Shown: positions 21,521 to 31,900 of the stretch, in pieces
How the letters are laid out: the number at the start of each line of letters is the position of its first letter
Position numbering within the stretch: position 1 is the first letter of the stretch
NCBI RefSeq assembly: GCF_035046505.1
Contig: NC_089821.1
Span: 62,404,256-62,468,255 of the forward strand
Direction: 5' to 3'
Origin: Tiliqua scincoides
Taxonomy: Eukaryota > Chordata > Lepidosauria > Squamata > Scincidae
DNA: 64,000 bases
Notes under the pieces: model-generated
Databases searched by the model: none
What the model saw: the letters and a program-made list of their open reading frames with translations, nothing else
Told to the model about the DNA's origin: nothing
Translations under genes and position numbers: made by a program

Positions 21521-24011
21521 GAATTGTAGGTTATTATTCATGATTTTTTTTTTCTTTCATGTTCTTGCAACATAATTTTGAACTCTCTTTATTGATTATT
21601 TTGTGCTTGTAAACTGTTTCATGTGTGGCTTTTTATGCATGCGTTTATCATTATTTCATGGTTATAAAGACCAAAATAAGTGATTGGTATTCTGATATTG
21701 AATAAATTGCCAAAAATATTGAAAGATGTGTTCGTTATTTTTTTTTACATGTGTAAGTATTTATATAAGTTATATTTCAGCAATGCACACAATTTAATGT
21801 ACTTTCTTCCTCCAGTGTATACTGTTTTTGATGTTATTGTGAATTTTTGGAAAGAATTGGGAGTTGTTTCGCCAACATCTGGGATTTATTTATTCAGAAG
21901 GTGTCTATATGGCCTTCTCCAGGCTAAAAGCACCTTTCCTTCACATCCCTCTTCCTGGCTTATTCTCGCATCCACCTGTCTTCCTCTCCCTCTTCTTCAG
22001 CTGCTGTTGCTGCTTGTCAACTGTTGGGCCAACTCAGGGCACTGCTAAAGCAAACCTACCAATAAGGTCAAAATGGTGGCTCTTTGGGCAAATGGCCCCT
22101 TGAACCTCAACTGGTCTCTCACGCTTATGCAGTACCGGGGAGGGGGTGTCTCTTTCAAAAGAGTCTTCGAACAGCCTTCAACAAACCTGAGGTGGAAAGG
22201 AAATTGCTGAGGAAAATGTGTCTGAACCAGCCTCAGAGCGAGCAACAAGCAGGGGTGGGACAGATGAGGGAGAAGAAGAAGGGTGAGAGACAAGCTCACG
22301 TAGTTTGTAAAGTGGAAGTCATCTTCTGAAAGTCTTCAGCAAACAGTTTCCTTCATTTCTTCACAACCCCAGTGAACAGCACTCCTTAGACTCCATTTCT
22401 CACTGCAGGAAGGTGAGTCCAGCAGATTTACTGAACCGTCCCATTTGGCTAAATCCCTTTCAGTGGTGCTTTAGCAGAGGATGCTGTCATGTTTGCTGCC
22501 TTCTCTTTGAAAGGCTTGGCTCCTTTGGAAAATGACAGTGAGGAAGGGGGGAATGTTTTCAACATTCATGCAGTGTGTTTAAGGACATAAAAAGACAATG
22601 GAATAAGAAGATGGACTCAAATGTGGTATTTTCAAGGAGAGAACCCTCAAAAGTCATAACTTTACTTCACGACATTTCAGAATGATGCGGCTTCCCTCAG
22701 GTTTATTTCTTTTTAAAATGTTGAGCTGGCTTTTACAAGCAGGAAACGGGGCCAAGTGAGAATGTCCTTGGTGTGCTGAACGGCTTCTGTTGCTGCTGCA
22801 ACTCTGCTCTGTTACGGAGCCAAACTCAATTGTAGGTCATTATTCATGATTTTTTAATGTTCTTTCAACATAATTTTGAACTCTTGATATTCTTTATTTT
22901 GTGTTTGTGAACTGTGTGTGTGCCTTATGATGCATCAGTTTATCATCATTTCATGGTTATAATGAAATAAACAATTTGTATTTTGATATCAAATAAATTG
23001 CCAAATGGATTGATTTATTCATTATTTAGTTTCACACGTGTAAATATTTTGATAGTTATACTTAACAATGCACACTATTCAATGGACTTCCTTCCTCAGT
23101 ATTGTATTCTGTTTTTGACATTATTATGATTTTTTGCCAAAAATGGGAACTTCTTTGGCCACTGTCTGTGATTTATTTATTCAGATGTCTATACTGCCTT
23201 CTCCAGGCTAAAAGCACTCCTACTTCTCATCTCTACTCCTGTCCTGCTCCACTCCAGCTGCAGTTACTGCTTGTCAACAGTTTGGCCAGCTCAGAGCACT
23301 GCTAAAGCAAACCTGCCCATAGGGTTGAGATGGCAGCACTCTGGGCAAACACTAGCCCCTCACCCGCTTATGCAGTGGCAGGAGAGATTTTTGGTCTTCC
23401 TTCCACGAACTGGAGGTGGAAAGGAGATTAGTGAGGAAAATGTGGCTAAACCAGCCTCGTAGTGAACAGGAAGCAGTGGTGGGGCAGACGAAGGAGGAAG
23501 GGGAGGGGAGAGATGTGCTTATGTATGTAGTTTCTAAAGTGAAACTAAGCTCCTCTGTGCTTGCAGCAAACAGTTCTCTCCGTTTGTTCCCGAGCCCAGC
23601 TAACAACCTTCAGGCTCCATTTTTTACTGCCGGAAGGTGAGTCTGACAAACTTACAGAACCACTAACTCTGGTTAAATGCCTTTTGGTGGTGCTTTAGCA
23701 GAGGATGCTGTCATGTTTGCTGCCTCTTCAAAACAGAAGTGTGTGTGCGGGGGGGGGGGGGGGGGAATGCTTTCCACATGTCTGCAGACTGTTTAAGGAT
23801 GTAATGGCAACAGAATAATAAGAGTGACTCAAACCTGGTAATTTGACAGAGACACCCCTCACAAGTCGTAAGCTGACTTCTTGCCATTTCAGAATGATGT
23901 GGCTTCCCTCAGGTTTACTTGTTCTTGAAATATTGAGCTGGCTTTTAGAAGCAGGAAACGGGGCCAAGTGAGAATGTCCTTGGTGTGCTGAACGGCTCCT
24001 GTTGCTGCTGC
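21521..24011. repeat. Direct tandem duplication of about 1.3 kb
   Basis: Unit 1 (21521-22800) and unit 2 (22827-24011) run in parallel. Both start AATTGTAGGT(T/C)ATTATTCATG, then share CATAATTTTGAACTC, GCCTTCTCCAGGCTAAAAGC, GCAGAGGATGCTGTCATG and finally GTGTGCTGAACGGCT. A 26-bp spacer separates them. Divergence is substantial, so the duplication is not recent. It lies right after gene A. No coding frame is shared. Confidence 0.8.
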
Positions 24012-25039
24012 AGCGCTGAGTTTGACTCCCTGGCAGAGCAGAGTGAGTGTTGGGCTGGGCCTGGCTGGGAGGCTGGCTTGGGTGGCCCTTGGATGGACCC
24101 AGCAAGGCAGGGCTGAGGTGAACAGATTCCAGTGGCGCTATCCATTTTGCTAGATACGTAATGGCTTCTCCTTACTGTGGGAACATCACTACACAGGGGA
24201 GTAAAATTCAATGTAGGTTCACACACAGGCAATCCAGGCCCATACTTGGGGTGCTGATATTTTGAGACATGCCAGTGAAGCCAAGTGCAACCTAAGAGGA
24301 GTGCCTGGGATTCTTTGCATGGCCACAGAAGAAAGGTGAGGTGCTCCCTACCAGCAGACCTCAAGGGGGTCACCTTGGGTTGGTTGTCCAACTCTTGGGT
24401 CACTCTGCAATTCAGTTCATCATCACTTTATTCAAGCAGATAAGTGATACAGCAAATGTCCAGCAGAAGAGCCCCAAAGCCACTCAGGGGTTGGTTGCAC
24501 TTTTATACCGTTCGTGTTTTTCTCACTTAACAAGCCAGCCAGCCAATTCCCATATATGGACTTAGCCAAAACCACCTTTCCTCTCAGCCAGATGCCTTCT
24601 CCATTTTAATTTTTTGAGCAGGGAAGTATGCAAACCTTTCTTAAGTTCCTGTTACAGCTGCTATACACCCAAAAGTTTCTAACATGCTGCATGTCAGACT
24701 TGAGATGTTACTGCTGCTTGCTTTTTAGTAGAGCTCTCCCTTTCAGCTCAGGAGTGGAGATAGTTTTAAGCATCTCCATCACTGAGATGCAATTCTTGGT
24801 GTGCACAGGTTTGTGCACATGCGAACAATATTATGGGATGCTGCACTGTTGACTTCAGAGAGTCTGCAAGGGATTCCATGGCATCTGGACTGGCTTTAGG
24901 CTGATTTGGGCCCATTGAGCCCAATTGGACCCCACACCTAAGGGGGACCCACGCTAGGCAGATCATGAGCTCTTCAAAGTAGAAGAATGTTTTGGGTCGG
25001 CCGCAAGGAGGCTGTGAGTGACCTCAGGATGGATGGATA
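24012..25039. other. Intergenic stretch between genes A and B
   Basis: No gene or identifiable element seen. Confidence 0.35.
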
Positions 25040-25389
25040 GTGGGGATAATAATAATAATAATAATAATAATAACTTTATTTTTACCCCGCCTTTCTCTCC
25101 GAAGGGACTCAAGGCGGCTTACAACAGGTTAAAACAGATTAAAAACATAATTTAAAACAAATAACAACATATTAACACATATCATAAAAACAGCAGTCAG
25201 ATAAAAAATAGTCAGGTAAAAAGAGCATAGAGCAGCAAATCATAAAAGAATCAGGCCTGTAAAAAATATTAAAAGATGTTGAAAAGATGTTAAAAAGGCT
25301 GAGAACTCAGAAGGCCTGTCTAAACAGAAGGGTCTTCAGGCCTCGCCGAAAAGTCTCAAGAGAGGGAGCCATTCTTAAGTCAAGGGGAA
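25040..25389 (-). mobile_element. L2 LINE, 3' part (host of a nested L2)
   Basis: (AAT)n tail, CCGCCTTTCTC, AAGGCGGCTTACAAC, then the 3' UTR and the end of ORF2 on the minus strand. It breaks at AAGGGGAA (25382-25389) and resumes after 26765. Confidence 0.85.
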
Positions 25390-26698
25390 TGGTATCCTTC
25401 TGGGCCGATTGGCCGAGTTGGGAGTTGGAGGCACTGTTTTGCAGTGGTTCCGCTCCTACTTGGAGGGTCGGTCCCAGATGGTGGTGCTGGGGGATGCCTG
25501 TTCGACACCCTGGCCCTTGAGGTGCGGGGTGCCGCAGGGTTCAATTCTGTCCCCCATGCTATTTAATATCTACATGAAACCACTGGGAGAGGTCATCCAG
25601 GGGTTTGGAGTGAGGTGTCATCAATATGCTGATGACACCCAGCTCTATCTCTCCTTTCCTCCAAACTCCAGGGTGGCGGTTGAGGTCCTGGAGCGCTGTC
25701 TGGAAGCAGTGAGGATCTGGATGGGGGCTAACAAGCTGAAATTAAATCTGGATAAGACAGAGGCTCTCCTGGTTCGGAAATCCTCGATGCAGGTGTTGGA
25801 CTATTGGCTTGCTCTGAATGGGGCTGCACTCCCTCTGAAGGAGCAGGTTCGCAGCTTGGGGGTCCTCCTGGACTCGCAGCTGCTCCTGGATTCCCAGGTG
25901 GCAGCTGTGGCTAGGGGGGCCTTTGCTCAACTTCGGCTGGTGCGCCAGCTGCGACCGTACTTGGATCGTGCAGACCTGGCCACGGTGATCCATGCCATGG
26001 GGACATCAAGGTTAGATTACTGTAACGCGCTCTATGTGGGGCTGCCCCTGAAGACGGTTCGGAAACTACAATTAGTACAGAATGCGGCGGCCTGTGTGGT
26101 CACCAGAGCCAGGCGGTTTGACTCTGTCAGTCCACTTCTCTGGGGGTTACATTGGCTGCCCATTCGTTTCCAGGCCCAATTCAAGGTGCTGGTTTTGACC
26201 TTTAAAGCCCTATACTGCTCTGGGCCAGGATATCTTAGAGACCGCCTACTCCCGTACAATCCGGCTCGCCATCTCAGGTCATCACAGAAGGCCTTTTTGC
26301 AAGTGCCGCCACCCAAGGAGGTCCGGGGGGCGGCTGCAAGAAATAGGGCCTTCTTGGTAGTGGCACCAACATTATGGAACTCCCTTGCCCTTGATTTGAG
26401 AATGGCTCCCTCTCTTGAGAGTTTTCGGCGAGGCCTGAAAACACTGTTGTTTAAACAAGCCTTCTGATTTCTGGCCTTCTTAACATTTTTATACATCTTT
26501 TAGTTTTTTACAGGCTTGATTCCTTGGTGACTTGCTCTTTTATTCTGTCTTTTAATCTGACTACTGTTTTTATGGCCTCTGTAATGTGTTTTTAAATGTT
26601 TTTATCTGCTATGTATTAATGTTTTTAAAATCTGTTTTTTAAATATGTTGTTAGCCGCCCTGGGTCCCGTTAGGGAGAAGGGCGGGATAAAAATAAAG

Positions 26699-26765
<67 letters not shown>
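25390..26765 (+). mobile_element. L2 LINE inserted in the opposite orientation, 352-codon open RT fragment
   Basis: Flanked by the 8-bp duplication AAGGGGAA (25382-25389 and 26766-26773). An open frame at 25409-26467 codes the 3' half of an L2-clade reverse transcriptase: [20 protein letters not shown], the [11 protein letters not shown] catalytic box, [12 protein letters not shown] and TLWNSLALDLR. It ends in a long (TTA)n tail (about 26700-26765). It is 5'-truncated, but the open frame and clean flanks suggest a fairly young insertion. Confidence 0.9.
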
Positions 26766-26767
<2 letters not shown>

Positions 26768-26950
26768 GGGGAAGGGAGTTCCATAACGCTGGTGCCACTA
26801 CTGAGAAGGCCCTATTTCTTGCCGCTGCCCCACATACCTCCTTAGGCGGTGGCAGTTGTAAAAAGGCCTTCTCTGATGACCTAAGAGGACGAGCCGGATT
26901 GTACGGGAGTAGGCGATCTCTAAGATACCCTGGCCCAGAGCAGGATAGAG
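26766..26950 (-). mobile_element. L2 LINE, remaining 5' piece of the interrupted copy
   Basis: Continues the minus-strand L2 of 25040-25389 (AGGCGGTGGCAGTTGTAAA, then GATCTCTAAGATACCCTGG) and stops at about 26950, its 5' truncation point. It is collinear with the uninterrupted copy at 40.5 kb. Confidence 0.85.
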
Positions 26951-27439
26951 TAAGCTTAGAAGGGCTCCCAGAAAAACCTGGGAGAGAAAAGGAAAGAAAT
27001 TGTACAGTGAATGGAAAGGGGAAAACAGCCAGAGAAGTTAGTTGAAAGGAAGGAAGATGGCTAGGCAGAAGAGCTAGGGCTCTCTGTTGCCTTGACTACA
27101 GGCAGGGGCTGAACCTAGAGTGGCTGTAAATGTCCTTCAGCCACTTGGATGGGGGTGCGAATCTTTCCCACCTCTCCTTTGACTGACGCCTCAGCCTTTT
27201 TGGAGAATCACACAAACCAGAAGGAGTGGATTATTTTCTGGGGGAGAAAAACTGACTGAAGAGCTATACTGTGGAGGACCTGAGAGAATGGTCTTTTGGA
27301 AAATAGGTGCAAAGGAGCCACCTGCAGGACATTAGGGGGCAGTGCAGCATCCAGGAGGCAGATGACTCAGAAACTACCTGTCTCAAATCTTTATTCTTGT
27401 CCTCTTTGACCTGTAGGGCATGTCCCTTCCATGCTTCCA

Positions 27440-27905
27440 TCATAAGAACATAAGAACAGCCCCACTGGATCAGGCCATAGGCCCATCTAGTCTGGCTTCC
27501 TGTATCTCACAGTGGCCCACCAAATGCCCCAGAGAGCACATCAGATAACAAGACACCTGCATCCTGGTGCCCTCCCTTGCACTGGCATTCTGACATAGCC
27601 CATTTCTAAAATCAGGAGGTTGCACGTACACATCATGGCTTGTAACCCATAATGGATTTTTCCTCCAGAAACTTGTCCAATCCCCTTTTAAAGGTATCCA
27701 GGCCAGATGCCGTCACCACATCCTGCGGCAAGGAGTTCCACAGACCGACCACACGCTGAGTAAAGAAATATTTTCTTTTGTCTGTCCTAACCCTTCCAAC
27801 ACTCAATTTTAGTGGATGTCCCCTGGTTCTGGTGTTATGTGAGAGTGTAAAGAGCATCTCCCTATCCACTTTATCCTTTCCATGCATAATTTTGATGGAT
27901 GAAAA
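27440..27905 (-). mobile_element. CR1 LINE 3' end
   Basis: Starts CATAAGAACATAAGAACAGC. The reverse translation reads [20 protein letters not shown], then [19 protein letters not shown] and [16 protein letters not shown] without a stop over 96 codons. A 5'-truncated copy upstream of gene B. Confidence 0.88.
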
Positions 27906-28646
27906 TAATGAATGGAATCCCATCCATTCCCTCTTCTTTCTCTCTCTCTCCCCTCATGATCCACCAACATGCAGACCTCTCTCCATGAGTTCTGACCAGA
28001 TGCATGGAGTCCACCATGCAATGAGGACACACACCCATGCAAGGAGAATAACTCTAGGATTCCTTGTTCCAAGTCAAGGACCTGTACAGCCAACAGAGAT
28101 GTACACTCTTGTGAATAGTGCATTTGAAACATTTGTACCTCCTTAACTCCTGTTTTATTGTTAGCAGCAAACTAGCAGGGGTTGGTGGGGAGCAGTCAGA
28201 AAAGGGGTCTTTGGCTGTGTGACGCTGCTTGATTTAGACCCTCTTTTTGAACAGTTGAAGAGTCAGTTGAAAGATAGAAGCAGCTTGAGAAAAGTCTTAC
28301 ACACTCACTCACCAACACAAGAAAAGGGGTGGAAACACACACTAAGTGTACAGCCATGTGACTGCAGGAGACACACACACAGAAAATAGAGGCATTGGTG
28401 AGTCTTGGGCAAGGGAATTGTGTCTCTGAACACCTTTCATGGTGTTTGAAGCTGGGGACGCTTGTTCACCCTCACCTCTGCAGACCAGCACAGAACACCA
28501 GGAGAGCAGAAGGCCACAAAGTGCATCTGTAACACAGCATGGCTAGTTAGTGCATTTCCATTCCTCCCATTCAGGGACAGACTGAATGCCTGAACTAGAC
28601 TTCTTCCTCTCTGTAGAACATTAATCTTCTGTTTTTTTTATTTCAG
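27906..28646 (+). other. Region upstream of the gene B PYD exon
   Basis: No CpG island, TATA box or upstream exon could be identified. The promoter and any 5' non-coding exon of gene B must lie here or further upstream. Confidence 0.35.
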
Positions 28647-28676
28647 ATTAGGTTTGCATAATTTTGAGTTGTGAGT

Positions 28677-28941
28677 ATGGAGAGAAGTGTGAGAGAAATC
28701 CTGTATGATGCTCTGAGAGATCTCACTGAGGAACAGTTCAAAGATTTTAAATGGAAGCTACGGGTCTGCAACTATGAAGGACAAGGGACTATCCCCTGGG
28801 GTGAGCTGGAGGCGGCTGATAGAAGGGTTGTGGTAGATCTCCTCTATGGCTGTTATGGTGAAGACAATACATGCATCTCTGTATCCTTGGAAGTCCTTGG
28901 AAGGATCAACGCCAGAAGCGTTGCTGGAAAAGTACAGAGAG
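28677..28941 (+). CDS. Gene B PYD exon
   Basis: Exon sequence begins at 28647 after TTTCAG, with about 30 bp of 5' UTR before ATG 28677; an upstream non-coding exon is therefore expected. It codes 88 residues with the pyrin/DAPIN pattern: [20 protein letters not shown] for helices 1-2, then [18 protein letters not shown] for helices 3-4, then a basic C-terminal helix. The donor GTAAGA at 28942 leaves phase 1, matching the phase-1 entry of both the microexon and the NACHT exon. Confidence 0.88.
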
Positions 28942-31900
28942 GTAAGAAACCTCAGGATACTTAAGGATCTTCTCTTATTGCCCACAGCATCGCCAGCATC
29001 CATGGAAACCCCAATATGCCTGTCACCCTTGGAGTGGTGTCCTGACATCAGTATGTCATCAGTGCAATGTCCAAGGACCCAGTCAGCACGTTCAGCCAGG
29101 GAAGCAGTGCCAGGATAAACCAAGCAGAGAATGGGGGCAGGCGCAGGTCAATTAGCAGCCTTTTCTGGGGAGGACACTCTGCTGCCAGCCACTAGGAGTG
29201 AGCAACACAGCAGCAGGCAGCATCTCCGACCATGAGATGGTATCCCAAGGACACAACACCTATGCAGTAACACAAGGATGCCACAGCACCCCCACCCCAC
29301 CCCACCCCACAGGAGCTACTGTGGCACGACACACAAAGTGCCAAAGCAAAGAAACCACTAAGGGTAGGGCTCATCCCTCTATCCCATTCACACAAACATG
29401 CACGTCCAGTAATACCTTTTTGAACAGAGCAGGGGTTAGAAAGATTACTCATCAGGTTAGAAGGATAACTCCCTTGGAAGACTCCAGCCATGTGAAACAC
29501 ATGCAAAAGTCCCTTCATGGCATGGATTTGAGTCCCTGCCAGTGCAGTCACCAAGTGGAAGGAACTCTTTTGCTATGGGAGAGAACTGAATAAGCTACAA
29601 GCAGAGCCTCAACAGCACCCAGGCAAAGCGGGATGCTGGTAGATCACTGCACAAAGAGGCAGGCTGGGACCCGGACAAGACAGGTGAGTTGCCTTAGGGC
29701 ACAGTCCTATGCATGTCTACTCAGAAGTAAGTCCTATTGTACTCAGTGGGCCTTACTCCCAGGAAAGTGTGGATAGGATTGCAGTCTCAATCAGCAATGC
29801 AATCACCTTTTGCATGACTGGCCAGAGACAGAGACTGGCAGGGACAAAAGAAGAGGGAGAAGCGAGTCTAGATAGAACCCAGACAGGCTACTCTACAAAG
29901 CCGCTGTCTTAGCAGGAGACCCAACCATAGCAGGAGGCAGGCAAAGAACACCCCGTCTAGTATTTAATCCATTACTGCAAACAGGCACACCTGGCTGGGA
30001 GGTTGCAGAATATGCCTCTTAGAGGGAGCACTGCATGGGCCAGTCAGTGGGCTGGCCTGTAACAGGGCACCCACTACAGCAGCCTGCCCATCTGTCCACA
30101 CTCACACACAGCCCATGTCCTTTGCTTCATCAGTGGCACCTGTCAGCATGGCTGTCCCTCTGCTGCCTTCCCATCTCCTTGCAACTGTCTGCTACACATT
30201 ATGGCAGCAGAGAACAGGGCGCTGATGACCACTGAGGAGCCTGCCCTCCTTCAAGCACAAAGCGGCACAGAGTGAGGATGGTGCAGATCCTTGAAGTAGG
30301 GAGGTCCCTCCCCCCACACTGCTCCATCTGAGGTGAGAACCAACTAGGGTGAGAAGAAGGAGCCACCCTCTGCTAGCAAAGAGGCGGAGTGGCCAGGTCA
30401 AAGTGTTCATTGAACAGCATGAGTGATAGGACAGCATCTGGAGGAGAAACACACAGGTGGGGCTGCCAGCCGTCTCCTCCTGACAGAAGAGTGGCAGTTG
30501 TGCCACTGCAAGTTCTCCAAAGAGAGCCAAGTGAGAGGCCAGTGATGTCTGGCTGCACTGGGGGCTTAAGTATCTGCCAGGGAGTTTGCAAAGCTGTGGG
30601 GAAGCCTGACTGGAAACAAAAATGTGGCAATTCCTCCAAACTGATAGCTGAAAAACGTGCAACAGACTTACAGCTCAGTCCTTTGCATGTCTACTCAGAA
30701 GTAAGTTCCATTGCGATAGCAAGGAAGGCATTACAGGATTGCAGTCTTAATTTTGTATTACCCCTTCATTACTGGTAGACAAATAAAAGTAGGTCCTCAG
30801 TAGTAACTGTCATATAATCTCCAACTATTTTAATAGTTTTGATTCAAGCAAGAAACCAGCTTCTCAATCTTTTTTTCTTGATGGTGCATTATAGTTAAAT
30901 CTATGAACATCCTATAGTTTATATAGTTTAAATATAGTTTAACCTATGAGCGTCCGCTGCCCTGATGGGTCTACTTTGACCTGCCCCAGCTAATTTGCTC
31001 CCCATTTCCAAATCAATATAGATGAGAATGTGAAACTTTCTCACCTTTTGCCAGTTAGACACAAGCAGCAGAATTCTCAATCGAGAATTCACCTTTATAT
31101 TGTGCTTCTGTCTGATTAGCCCCCATAAACATCCCAGCAACACTGTAGTTGGATTTCATGGAATTTTACTGTATCAATTATATCCTATGACACCTTTAAT
31201 TTGCTCGAGGACTGGACTTAGCTCACTTGGAACAAGTCAGGTGTCAGCCTCTGTTATCTGCACTTAATTCTTGTGGATGAGCCGACTCTGTGGGATAGAG
31301 GCCTGCCAGGACAGCATCCCCAGCAGTGGCTGGCATGATTACTGCTGACATTCTCTGTCCACCTGAGTTGAGAATTTAGTAGGGCTGGAGAGGCGTCAAC
31401 AGAAATCTGAGGCAAGCAGCAACTGACCCCTCAGGCAGTGCTTAATCTCTGCATTGTCTGTACCATTTTGCCCAATTTTTAAGGCACATGGAATTTCTTC
31501 AGTTATTTCTCGCTGTTTATTTTCCAATGAACTTCTGCTCCTTTTCACAGGCCCCTTGTAGGTTGCAGGTTTTGTCATGTTTAATCCAGAGACTGTGAAA
31601 ATTTCTTTCAATGACAGGCCAAATTCTTATGTAGCTTCTCTGTATGAAGTTACATTGATGGCAGAGGGATACTACAATATTGTCTGACAACCCAATCCTG
31701 AGCTGCCCGGAGCACCCAGGCTCGGCAGCACCGAGAAGGGCCGCCGTTGAATCCTGTGCCTCCTGTAATACCATAGAAGGCACCTCAGGAGAAGGGGATG
31801 TTTGTCCCCTTCCCCCGAGTAAGGTAAGCAGCCCCACAATGGGGCTATTCACTTTACCACCAACCGAAAGGTCGGTGGTAAGGAAAAGGCGCTCAAGTAG

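Noticed and set aside
28988-29118. Possible extra gene B exon after a CCCACAG acceptor
   Set aside because: It would need a 46-bp intron after the PYD exon, too short for vertebrate splicing, and the peptide has no NLRP motif.
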